From the NCBI GenBank assembly GCA_900555835.1, contig USMK01000006.1, forward strand, positions 1 through 64,000: a stretch of 64,000 bases of DNA. The letters run 5' to 3'. The position numbers and the translations under genes are program-made. The DNA is from an uncultured Clostridium sp. (GTDB lineage Bacteria > Bacillota > Clostridia > TANB77 > CAG-508). Below are positions 17,402-25,541 of the stretch, in pieces; position 1 is the first letter of the stretch; the number at the start of each line of letters is the position of its first letter. The notes under the pieces were generated by a model. It did no database searches, was not told where the DNA came from, and worked only from the letters and a program-made list of their open reading frames with translations.

Positions 17402-17587
17402 AAAATCACCCCAATTTATCTTGTAAAAGTATTATATCATAAAAAATGACTTTGGAATAGGTGTAATGCATAATTAGATGATAGTTTGTACACAAAAATC
17501 AACTTTATTTTGATTTTAATCAAATATAAAATCATTCCTAAAATTACTATAAAATATTATATTATAATGAAGAAAGTGGGAATGAGT

Positions 17588-17917
17588 ATGAATAAAGATA
17601 ATATGAGCGTGCACATTGGTAAGGTATGTCAAGAATATAGAAATAAAAATAATTTAACTCAAAATCAAGTGGCTGAATTGACTGGGTTGGAGCCAAGGCA
17701 TATAAGCCAGATTGAGCGTGGAATGTCAAAGGGGAGTATTGATACTTTAATAAAGTTGTGTAATGCATATAAAATTACACCAGATATAATTTTGTATGAT
17801 TTGTTGGACGATAGTGTTAAAAATTCGGTTTCGATTTATGAAGAAAAGTTTAAGAAATTAAATAGACGAGATAAAGATAGTATATTGCATTTTATTGATT
17901 ATTATTTGTCTATATAA
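17588..17917 (+). CDS. XRE-family HTH regulator
   Basis: The protein has 109 residues from the ATG at 17588. An ATG at 17567 overlaps the apparent -10 (TATAAT at 17563-17568), so initiation must be further down; 17582 is an alternative. The N-terminal helix-turn-helix reads NNLTQNQVAELTGLEPRHISQIERG. The C-terminal 45 residues (EEKFKKLNRRDKDSILHFIDYYLS) are a short helical tail seen in many Clostridial XRE proteins. It is followed by a terminator near 17930-17962. Target unknown. Confidence 0.8.
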   Translation: MNKDNMSVHIGKVCQEYRNKNNLTQNQVAELTGLEPRHISQIERGMSKGSIDTLIKLCNAYKITPDIILYDLLDDSVKNSVSIYEEKFKKLNRRDKDSILHFIDYYLSI

Positions 17918-17966
17918 AATAAAAACTTATAAATTTAATTTTGGGGTAAATTTATAAGTTTTTTTG

Positions 17967-18230
17967 TTATATTTTTTTTAATTTTTCTCCATATTTTATT
18001 CCCAATGAATAACTAAATGCAAAGTAGTATTCTTCGGTTTTATAAAATAATTGTATAATTTCATTAAATAATTTCTTTTGTGGTCCAGACAAAATTGGCT
18101 CTAATTCGTCCATCGCATCTGAAAGCCTAAGGTAGTCTTTCTTAAAATTTTGATTTTCTTTTAAAATAGGCATTTTATGTTCAACAAAGTCGCTAATAAA
18201 TTTATAATCATTGTTATTAAATATTTCCAT
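17967..18230 (-). CDS. Small helical hypothetical protein
   Basis: The protein has 87 residues from an ATG at 18230 with AAAGGA upstream; an earlier ATG at 18248 is too close to that site. All-helical and soluble (MEIFNNNDYKFISDFVEHK; LSGPQKKLFNEIIQLFYKTEEYYFAFSY as two stretches). The composition and the 'EYYFAFSYSLGIKYGEKL' ending resemble small DUF6809-type Clostridial proteins, but I am not certain. Convergent with the HTH gene through a shared terminator. Confidence 0.6.
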   Translation of the reverse strand: MEIFNNNDYKFISDFVEHKMPILKENQNFKKDYLRLSDAMDELEPILSGPQKKLFNEIIQLFYKTEEYYFAFSYSLGIKYGEKLKKI

Positions 18231-18353
18231 ATATAATCGTCCTTTCATTTTAATATATTAAAAGTATATCCGAATGTATTTTTTTGATACAATTTAATAG
18301 AATTTTTTTATTTTAACATTGACTTTTACGCAATAAATCTGTATAATAAAAGT

Positions 18354-18434
18354 AGAAAACGAGAAACACAAAATTGTGTTGCCGAGAAAATTTGGAATAA
18401 CCATTCCCTCGTCAAAGCAGAATGGTTATTTTCT
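18354..18434 (+). ncRNA. Antisense RNA of a type I toxin-antitoxin pair
   Basis: Promoter TTGACT at 18319-18324 and TATAAT at 18342-18347 (17-base spacer). The RNA carries AACACAA/TTGTGTT and ends in AATAACCATT/AATGGTTATT with a TTTC tail just against the toxin stop codon, so the two transcripts overlap at their 3' ends. The TTGTGTTGCC stretch is also present in the toxin 5' leader, allowing loop-loop pairing. The unit recurs at 39265. Confidence 0.6.
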
Positions 18435-18435
18435 A

Positions 18436-18549
18436 TTACCTATGTAGTAACCAACAAATGATGATTAACAAGGCAAAAGTTATGATGGTAACAGCCACTA
18501 ATCCAAAGAAAAGTAGCCAGATAAGTTTTAATAATTCTATCTCTACCAT
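18436..18549 (-). CDS. Hydrophobic type I toxin-like peptide, 37 residues
   Basis: ATG at 18549 with GGAGGTGG upstream. The peptide is MVEIELLKLIWLLFFGLV followed by more hydrophobic residues and a polar end CWLLHR: one membrane helix with acidic start and basic end, the layout of TxpA/BsrG/Fst-type toxins that depolarise the membrane. A long 5' leader (to about 18650) and a convergent antisense RNA at its 3' end complete the type I arrangement. A TTGCTT/TATAGT promoter lies near 18665-18690 on the minus strand. No sequence family is claimed. Confidence 0.6.
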   Translation of the reverse strand: MVEIELLKLIWLLFFGLVAVTIITFALLIIICWLLHR

Positions 18550-18738
18550 ATTAACCACCTCCAATATCAATCTCACAACAACAAGGTGCTGTGGAGGATT
18601 GTGTAAACATCAAAGAGTAAAAAGGTGGCAACACAATTCTGCTTATTCTCATTTTCCATATTGGACTATATCATATATTTTACAAAAAAGCAATACTTTT
18701 TATCATATTGGCAATAAAAATAGTGAGGATAAAATATA

Positions 18739-18941
18739 TTGACAAAAAAATTAAACAATGGTATTCTATTAGTAATAGAAAAAAAGGAGTGTGAGTACAA
18801 ATGAATAAAATTAAAGATATAATAGCTGAAAGCCTTGTGGCTGTACACACACACACACTATATTATTAAATAAAAACATAAAATATAAATGGAAAGAGAT
18901 ATAAACTTAGTATGAAATGCTAGGTTTGTATCTTTTTTTTC
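18739..18941 (+). promoter_or_regulatory. CA-repeat leader/attenuator element, copy 1
   Basis: The element contains TTGACA (18739-18744), TATTCT (18762-18767), AAAGGAG, a mini-ORF with an (AC)7 tract, and a 14-bp terminator hairpin (AGATATAAACTTAG at 18897-18910, T8 tail). It precedes the gene at 19018. With 13 bases after GTA the mini-ORF is out of frame with the version that would reach the hairpin. See copies 2 and 3 at 32107 and 34971. Confidence 0.7.
18801..18869 (+). CDS. Leader mini-ORF copy 1 (closed phase)
   Basis: AAAGGAG then ATG at 18801. It encodes 22 residues: MNKIKDIIAESLVAVHTHTLYY. The segment AESLxAVHTHT is shared with the mini-ORFs at 32178 and 35042. In this copy the AC tract puts a stop about 28 bases before the terminator hairpin. 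In the alternative frame the peptide would continue ILLNKN... to a stop inside the hairpin's left arm. Confidence 0.6.
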   Translation: MNKIKDIIAESLVAVHTHTLYY

Positions 18942-19017
18942 ATATAGTACCTTATGAAGAGAGTAATTTTAAAAGCCAATAATATAGTGAAATAACCTAA
19001 TGAGGAGGTGAATACGA

Positions 19018-19434
19018 ATGAATGAAGTATATACAAAAGCTTTAACAGAAGTGGACGAGGTATTGAGTTATTTAGATGTAAAGCTTCTAAATAAAATACC
19101 AGAAACATTTAAAAATTTTATAAAAACCTCAAAGAACAAGATGTATAAATATCAATATAATAAAGAAAAACCATTATGCGAACAGGAATTAAGCAAAGAA
19201 GCAAAAGCTATAATATCATTAATATATAGAGATTATATATGTAGTCCACAAGAAAAAAATCAGCTAGTACAAGAAGAAAAAAATAATACGAAAAATGAAT
19301 TTAAAGTAAATGAAATTGAAACAATAAAAAATGATATTAAAACTGAAACAGTTGCAATTGCAATTATAGAGAAAGAAAGTTTTTGGAAAAAAGTAATAAA
19401 TAAAATGAAAAAAATATTAAGAGGAGAAAAGTAA
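19018..19434 (+). CDS. Basic-tailed small protein family, copy 2
   Basis: The protein has 138 residues, with GAGGAGGTG before the ATG. It is a paralogue of the genes at 5181 and 42521 and is closest to the latter: MNEVYTKALTEVDE at the start, KIPETFKNFIKTSK, SKEAKAIISLIYRDYICS in the middle, then a charged linker and the amphipathic end KESFWKKVINKMKKIL. It follows the CA-repeat leader by about 75 bases, so its transcription depends on read-through of that terminator. The stop lies 3 bases before the next gene. Confidence 0.7.
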   Translation: MNEVYTKALTEVDEVLSYLDVKLLNKIPETFKNFIKTSKNKMYKYQYNKEKPLCEQELSKEAKAIISLIYRDYICSPQEKNQLVQEEKNNTKNEFKVNEIETIKNDIKTETVAIAIIEKESFWKKVINKMKKILRGEK

Positions 19435-19437
19435 ATT

Positions 19438-20898
19438 ATGAAAAATGAAAAAAATAATAAAAAAGAATTATTGGAATATGTAAAAGAAAATTGGAAAAAT
19501 ATTCCGTATTTATGTAGATTTTCAGAAGAAGAAATACAAAGATTTGTGGAAAGTGGATATACTAATAAAAATGAAAATTCAAATGAATATGTAACAATAG
19601 AGAAAAAGGGCTCAAAAGAGATAGGAGAAAAAGAGTATGAAAGAATAAGCTCATATATACTGGATTTAGATGAATATGGAGAGGAAGAGTATTTTTTAAC
19701 TTCAATAATGGAGTTTGGAAATGATGGGCAATTTAGAGGAACGACATATGGAGATATTGATATGGAATTCAAAATGGACGAAAAGGGAGAACCTGAATTT
19801 ATAGAAACATCAAAAAATAAAGAAAAAATTCAGATTATTAATAAATTAAGAGATAACAAAACAGTAGTAACTCATTTTGGTGACGATTTAGACAACAAGT
19901 CCTCAATATATGCAGTAGAAAGTTTATTAAAAGATGTTGGAGTATTAAAAAAAGAAGAAAAACTAAATATAGAAAGAGTGCCAGCAGGAAGAATTAAAGA
20001 GGGATATTTAAATATTGATACAGGTGGTCATGTAGGTAATAAATTCGATCAAGAAACAATTATTGTAGATGGCGATCCTAAAAATGGAGTAAAATCAGCT
20101 TGTCAAGCTTTAGCTAAAATGGGAGTATATGTACCAGAACAAATATATGAATTAGCAGATTCAAAACCTATTCATATAAGTGCCTTAGATAGTAGAAGTG
20201 GGCTAGCATTGGTAAGATATTTATCAGGAGAACAAGCATTTAAATTAGCGGAACGTGAACTTTTAGACAAAAGTTTAACAGATAAAGAATTGAAATACTT
20301 TGGATTAACAGAAGCACATGAAAAACAACAACAAATTATAGATAATGCAGTAGAGAAAATTAATAAGTATACAAATACCCTAGAAAATGGAGAGAAAATA
20401 GTATTAGCTCCAGAAACAATTATGGCAGGTTCTAGTATTGCCTATGAAATGGGCATTCCATACTATGCCTCAACAGCAACTCATCACAATAAAGAAGGTA
20501 TAGAGGATGGTGTAACATTTGCTATTGCTTGTAAACCAGGAATGAAATTGCCAAATTCTATTTTAGAATATGGAAAAGAATTGGTAGAAAAATATAGAAT
20601 AGATGCCAAAAGCTCAGGAGTATTTATTAACCCAAATGAAGAATTAATAGTTGCTGGTGGTGCAAAAAATCCAGATTTCAAAATAGAAGGGTATACATCT
20701 GAAAAAATGTTAAATGAATTAAAAAGCATTATGTCATTAGACCAAAAAAGAGAAACAATAGATAAAATGGAATTAAAAAAGGTGGACGAGCAAGTAACTT
20801 CAATTGAAAGAAAAAAGGCATTGAATGAATTAGAAAAAATAAAAAATAAAGAAAAAAACATAAAAGATAAGGAATATCAAGAAGAGCAAGAAAGATAA
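19438..20898 (+). CDS. Partner gene, 486 residues, possible DHH-like phosphoesterase
   Basis: It is co-transcribed with the small gene upstream (3-base gap). The first 110 residues are acidic and variable. The core has VVTHFGDDLDNKSSIYAVESLL, then LNIDTGGHVGNKFDQETIIVDGDP, an aspartate/histidine-rich layout reminiscent of DHH-type phosphoesterases, and later ALDSRSGLALVRYLSG and LAPETIMAGSSIAYEMG. The last 60 residues are a charged coil. I cannot verify the metal ligands, so the class is tentative. By analogy with the other two modules this gene is the exchangeable effector. Confidence 0.55.
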   Translation: MKNEKNNKKELLEYVKENWKNIPYLCRFSEEEIQRFVESGYTNKNENSNEYVTIEKKGSKEIGEKEYERISSYILDLDEYGEEEYFLTSIMEFGNDGQFRGTTYGDIDMEFKMDEKGEPEFIETSKNKEKIQIINKLRDNKTVVTHFGDDLDNKSSIYAVESLLKDVGVLKKEEKLNIERVPAGRIKEGYLNIDTGGHVGNKFDQETIIVDGDPKNGVKSACQALAKMGVYVPEQIYELADSKPIHISALDSRSGLALVRYLSGEQAFKLAERELLDKSLTDKELKYFGLTEAHEKQQQIIDNAVEKINKYTNTLENGEKIVLAPETIMAGSSIAYEMGIPYYASTATHHNKEGIEDGVTFAIACKPGMKLPNSILEYGKELVEKYRIDAKSSGVFINPNEELIVAGGAKNPDFKIEGYTSEKMLNELKSIMSLDQKRETIDKMELKKVDEQVTSIERKKALNELEKIKNKEKNIKDKEYQEEQER

Positions 20899-20920
20899 AT
20901 AATTTTTAAAAGTAAAAAAG

Positions 20921-20956
20921 TATGTAAAATTTCTATTACATACTTTTTTACTTTAT
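20921..20956 (+). terminator. Terminator of the second module
   Basis: AAAAAAGTATGTAA pairs with TTACATACTTTTTT. Confidence 0.75.
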
Positions 20957-21025
20957 TACCAAAACGCAACAATTTCTTCCTGCTGAATATATTATAAAAG
21001 AAATTAGTTTAGGTGGTGGAGTTTT

Positions 21026-23086
21026 GTGGATTGTTTAGATAGAAGGTACAAAATTGTGCTGGCACGGTAACCCTAATGTGGGGAAGAGTACGGTTTTTAA
21101 TAGTTTGACTGGGATGCACCAACATACTGGAAACTGGGCTGGGAAGACGGTTGCTAATGCTAGGGGAGAGTATGAGTTTAATAAAAATACATATGAAATA
21201 ATTGACTTGCCACGGTACATATTCGCTTATGTCAAATTCGGAAGAAGAGGAAATTGCACGAAATTATATTTGTTTTGAAGAAAGCGATTGTATTGTTGTT
21301 GTGGTTGATGCTACTAGGTTGGAACGAAATTTGAATTTGGTTAAACAAATTGTGGAAATTCAGAATAATGTAATTGTTTGTGTAAATCTATTGGACGAAG
21401 CGGCAAAAAAGGGGATAAGTATAGATTTAGAATTGCTAGAACAGAAATTGGGTGTTCCTGTTGCAGGTGTTATTGCAAGAAGAAAGAAGACTTTAAAAGA
21501 ATTGTGCCAGAAGATAGAAGATGTATGCACAGGCAAAATAAAACCAGAACCACAATTCACAAAATATGAAGGAAATGTGGAAAACGCAATAAAAAAGCTT
21601 CAAAATGAACTACAAATAAAAATAGAAAACGAAAAATTAGATAGATGGATTGCTATAAAATTTTTAGAAGGAAACAATAAAATAACAGAAAAAATAACTC
21701 GAAAATATGGAGTGAAAATATCTGAAACTAATATGAAGGTCGCAAAGAGAGAATTAAAAGAAGAAAAAATAGAAGAGCTTTTAGTTGGAGCAATAATGCG
21801 AGATATAGAAGCAATTTGCAAAGAAGTTGTGCATCTTAGAAAAAGCAATTACAATGAACGAGATAAAAAAATAGATAAAATACTAACTTCTAAATTATAT
21901 GGAATACCAATAATGATATTGTTTTTAGGGCTTATATTTTGGCTTACAATAACAGGAGCTAATTATCCTAGCCAATTATTATCAGATTTTTTCACACGGA
22001 ATAGAAAGTAAGCTAATGGAATATTGTACAAAGTTTAATGTACCGAGTTGGGTAAGTGGAGTATTTGTGGCTGGAATGTTTAGAACCGCATCTTGGGTAA
22101 TTTCTGTAATGCTACCACCAATGGCAATATTTTTTCCATTATTTGTGTTATTAGAAGACTTAGGATATTTGCCAAGAATTGCATTTAATATGGATAATGT
22201 ATTTAGAAAAGCTGGTACAACAGGAAAACAGGCACTAACAATGTGTATGGGGTTTGGATGTAATGCAGCTGGAATTATCGGATGCAGAATTATAAATTCC
22301 ACAAGAGAAAAAATAATTGCAATGCTTACAAATTGTTTTGTACCATGCAACGGAAGGTTTCCAATACTAATAACAATATCTTCAATATTTATAGGGAGTT
22401 TGGTAGCAAATAAGTATTCTTCATTGGTATCTACACTAACTGTTTTATTGGTTATACTATTTGGTATAGCAATGAGTTTAGCTATTTCAAAAATTCTTTC
22501 AAAAACAATATTAAAAGGAGAATCAACATCATTTGTTTTAGAGCTACCACCATATAGAAAACCACAAATAATAAAGGTAATTACAAGGTCAATATTTGAT
22601 AAAACCATATTTGTACTAGGCAGAGCCTTAGCTGTTGCTGCACCCGCCGGAATTGTAATATGGCTGATGTCAAATATATTTATAGGAGATATAAACCTAC
22701 TCACATATGTAGCCAATTTTTTAAATCCATTAGGACAGCTAATGGGGCTAGATGGATATATTTTAACAGCTTTCATTCTAGGGCTTCCAGCAAATGAAAT
22801 TGTACTACCACTAATACTTATGAGCTATCTAGCAAACGGAGAGCTAATAAACATAGAAGATATATCAAGCATTGGTCAAATCCTAATACAACACAATTGG
22901 ACCATAATCACAGCAATAAATGTAATGATATTCTCGCTACTACACTTTCCATGCAGTACAACACTAATTACCATTTACAAAGAAACCAAAAGCCTAAAAT
23001 GGACTGTACTGGCATTTTTAATACCAACAATATGTGGAATTGTAGTGTGTATGGTAACAAATGGGGTGTATAATTTGATTGTATAA
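21026..23086 (+). pseudogene. feoB: feoB broken by three +1 frameshifts
   Basis: FeoB is a membrane GTPase importing Fe2+. GTG at 21026 follows GGAG. Joined, the frames give YKIVLA/GNPNVGKSTVFNSLTG (G1), a G2-G3 stretch ending DLP/GTYSLMS, NLLDEA and the N-terminal helical domain, then two Gate regions and a C-terminal membrane domain; the total, about 686 residues, is normal. Breaks lie at 21065, 21213 and 21997. Each is one extra C in CACGG where CAGG is expected. No other damage is visible, so either the gene died very recently or the sequence has systematic errors. feoA is 5 kb upstream. Confidence 0.85.
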
Positions 23087-23111
23087 GATGTAAACGCAAA
23101 AAAATAAAAAA

Positions 23112-23147
23112 CAAAAAGTTTTACGGCCATAGCCGTAAAACTTTTTT
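23112..23147. terminator. Bidirectional terminator
   Basis: AAGTTTTACGGC/GCCGTAAAACTT with a CATA loop and T7, shared by feoB and the convergent coiled-coil gene. Confidence 0.9.
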
Positions 23148-25273
23148 TAACGTGCATCTATTTCACTATTATCTTTATTCCCACTATATTTTATATTTTC
23201 CTTGCTGGTTTCATTTTTTTCCTCTTGCATTTGCTCTGGTTTGACTATTTTTGCATATGCATTTACTGCTTTATCTAGAATTTGCTCTGCTTTTTTGTGG
23301 GCTGTTTCTTTTAGTTCGTCTAGTTCTTGTTTTGAGATAAAGCTATGATCTGTTTTTAGTGCATTTTCTATGTTTATTTTTCTTTTTAAGCTATCTACAT
23401 TTTCGCCTTTATATGTTGCTAATTTTTGTAGTTGCAATTGGTATTCGTTTTCAACATTGTTTAAATAATCAAGTGTAGATACAGAAGATAGTGGCATACT
23501 TGTGTTTGCGTTATATTCTTCGCATAGTTCATTTTTATGTGCTAATGTTTTTTGAAGATTTTCTTTTTCTATTTCCATATTTTTTTCAGTATAGTTTATT
23601 GCATCTGCTACACAGTCTGATAAATCACTGTATGAAGAGCATTTTTCTAATTCTGATATTTTGCTTTTATATGTTTCCTTAAATGCAGATATATCTTTGC
23701 TTAAATCAATGCGATATTTTTCTAAAACCTCGCTAGAAGCAGCTATATCTGAACAATTTGGATGTTCTGCAAAATAGTCTTTTATGCTTTTGCCAATTTC
23801 CTTGGCAAGTGGTGCTTTGTTACTGAAACTGTAATCTGGTCTGCAAATTGCTGCTTTTTGTCTTAAAATATTGATTTGACCTTCATACATTTGGCATTTA
23901 GTATCAAATTCAGCTTGCTTTTTATTTCTTCCATTGAAAAATCCGGCTATTTTTTGTAGCATACCTACTTTTTGATATGGAATTAAAGCAAGTTCGTTGT
24001 TGTTTTTGAAATCTTCAAATTCATTTTTGGTTTGTTCAAGTGGAACAATATAGTTTGAATTGTAATCGTCAACAATTTCTGTTATATCGTTTATTACATT
24101 TTCTGTTGTGTAAATATTGGCAAGTGATGCTTTTGAATGAGAAAGAATGTTTAAGTCTTCTTCATATTTTGCTAAGCTATCTTTGCTTTTTAAAGCAATA
24201 AGTTCATCTTCCTTAATTTCACGTAATAAATAATATTGATTTGTTAATACTTCTGTGTAATCAACCTTTGTTTCAGGCGATAAAGTTATACTATTTAGTA
24301 AATTGTGTTTATCACAATAATTTTTTATTTCTAAATCGTTTGTTAATATTTCGCCAGCTGTTTTAACTAATTTTTCTTTGTTTTCTCGTTCCTTGAATTT
24401 ATCAAGTAAATAGCTTTCTAAATCTTTGCCTTCTGGAATTTTAGAGATATTTTCAAAATCAGCAGTTAATTTGCTTAGTCTTGCTTCTTTTTTTTCTATA
24501 TCTTCTTTTTCAATATAGTTATAATCTATTCTAAAATCTGAATATGCTTTTGCTAAGTTTTCAAAATCCTCATTAGAAAATGCATAGTTTTTATCTAATT
24601 CATTTAAGAATTCTGGGCTATGAGAAATTAAATTGTCATTAGCCATTTGGTATATTTCCTTTTCAGAATATTCGGGATATTGTATTCTTAATTTATCTTC
24701 ATAATTAAATAAATATTGCATTTTTAAATTATGTCTGTCTTGAATTTTTTGTAATAACTTACTATTATTTAAGTATTTTGCAAGCAATTCTGTTCCAGAA
24801 AATTCTTTTAGATTATTATTATCGTCTTTTGCTAAATATTTTTTATTATAGCTTTCCGCATATACAAAAAAATCAGAACTATCAAATTGTTTTGCATCTT
24901 TTGCAATTGGGTTTATTACATTTAGGCTGAAATCCATCATAGATTTGCTAAGTGCAATATCAAGTTCCAAATTAACTTTTTCCTTTGAAATACGTTCTTT
25001 TTCACTCTTTTTTGATTTAATAAATTTTTCTACTTGTTCTTCCTTAATATTGTCCATCATATTGTGAACAAGTTGTTCTTTTGCAGTTAAAACAACATCA
25101 CGAATTGCAGAACGCTCTTTAATTACTGCATCAATTTGCTCTGAATAAAATTTTTTCAATTCATTAGACACAGCATTGCTTTTTTTTGTATTAAAGTCAA
25201 CTAATGAGTCCTTCAAATAATAGAAATATTCCAATATATTCGGAAATTCATTTATCTTTTTTAATTTATCCAT
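23147..25273 (-). CDS. Large coiled-coil protein, 708 residues
   Basis: The sequence is dominated by Lys/Glu-rich helices with heptad-like spacing throughout and no membrane segment or signal peptide. No catalytic motif is visible. The segment around residues 430-470 (LIPYQKVGMLQKIAGFFNGRNKKQ) is more basic and may be a membrane- or DNA-contacting patch. The last residues are polar. It lies 3 bases downstream of a 40-residue gene on the same strand. Function unknown; a structural or scaffold role is only an inference. Confidence 0.65.
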   Translation of the reverse strand: MDKLKKINEFPNILEYFYYLKDSLVDFNTKKSNAVSNELKKFYSEQIDAVIKERSAIRDVVLTAKEQLVHNMMDNIKEEQVEKFIKSKKSEKERISKEKVNLELDIALSKSMMDFSLNVINPIAKDAKQFDSSDFFVYAESYNKKYLAKDDNNNLKEFSGTELLAKYLNNSKLLQKIQDRHNLKMQYLFNYEDKLRIQYPEYSEKEIYQMANDNLISHSPEFLNELDKNYAFSNEDFENLAKAYSDFRIDYNYIEKEDIEKKEARLSKLTADFENISKIPEGKDLESYLLDKFKERENKEKLVKTAGEILTNDLEIKNYCDKHNLLNSITLSPETKVDYTEVLTNQYYLLREIKEDELIALKSKDSLAKYEEDLNILSHSKASLANIYTTENVINDITEIVDDYNSNYIVPLEQTKNEFEDFKNNNELALIPYQKVGMLQKIAGFFNGRNKKQAEFDTKCQMYEGQINILRQKAAICRPDYSFSNKAPLAKEIGKSIKDYFAEHPNCSDIAASSEVLEKYRIDLSKDISAFKETYKSKISELEKCSSYSDLSDCVADAINYTEKNMEIEKENLQKTLAHKNELCEEYNANTSMPLSSVSTLDYLNNVENEYQLQLQKLATYKGENVDSLKRKINIENALKTDHSFISKQELDELKETAHKKAEQILDKAVNAYAKIVKPEQMQEEKNETSKENIKYSGNKDNSEIDAR

Positions 25274-25276
25274 AAA

Positions 25277-25399
25277 TTATAGTCCTTTCAAATTTGTAAA
25301 ATCATCTTTTGTAATTGTACCGACTAACTTATCAAAGTCTTCTAACGAAAGATGTTGAAGTTGGTTTAAAATTAAATCATTGTTTAAATTTTCATCCAT
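25277..25399 (-). CDS. Small acidic protein upstream of the coiled-coil gene
   Basis: The ATG at 25399 has GGAGGTG 6 bases upstream and encodes 40 residues (MDENLNNDLILNQLQHLSLE ... TNLKGL). The stop lies 3 bases before the next ATG, and the ribosome site of the coiled-coil gene lies inside its last codons. This implies translational coupling. Family unknown. Confidence 0.6.
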   Translation of the reverse strand: MDENLNNDLILNQLQHLSLEDFDKLVGTITKDDFTNLKGL

Positions 25400-25495
25400 A
25401 CAAACACCTCCACAAATATAAGTAATTGTATATCAAAATAATTAATTTTGCAATAGAAATTACAACAAAAATAAAACTTAACATAAAGAAGGATT

Positions 25496-25523
25496 TTGAC
25501 GCTATCTGTCGAATAATATAACA
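25496..25523 (+). promoter_or_regulatory. dnaG-sigA promoter with an internal Spo0A-like box
   Basis: TTGACG (25496-25501) and a TATAAC-like -10 near 25517-25522 flank TGTCGAA at 25507-25513. A box in the spacer would be a repression position. Confidence 0.5.
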
Positions 25524-25541
25524 TATAGAAAGGTAGAAAAT

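Noticed and set aside
18422..18742. 106-codon plus-strand frame over the type I toxin
   Set aside because: It is antisense to the toxin gene and its leader, with no ribosome site; the minus-strand 37-codon frame with GGAGGTGG is better supported.
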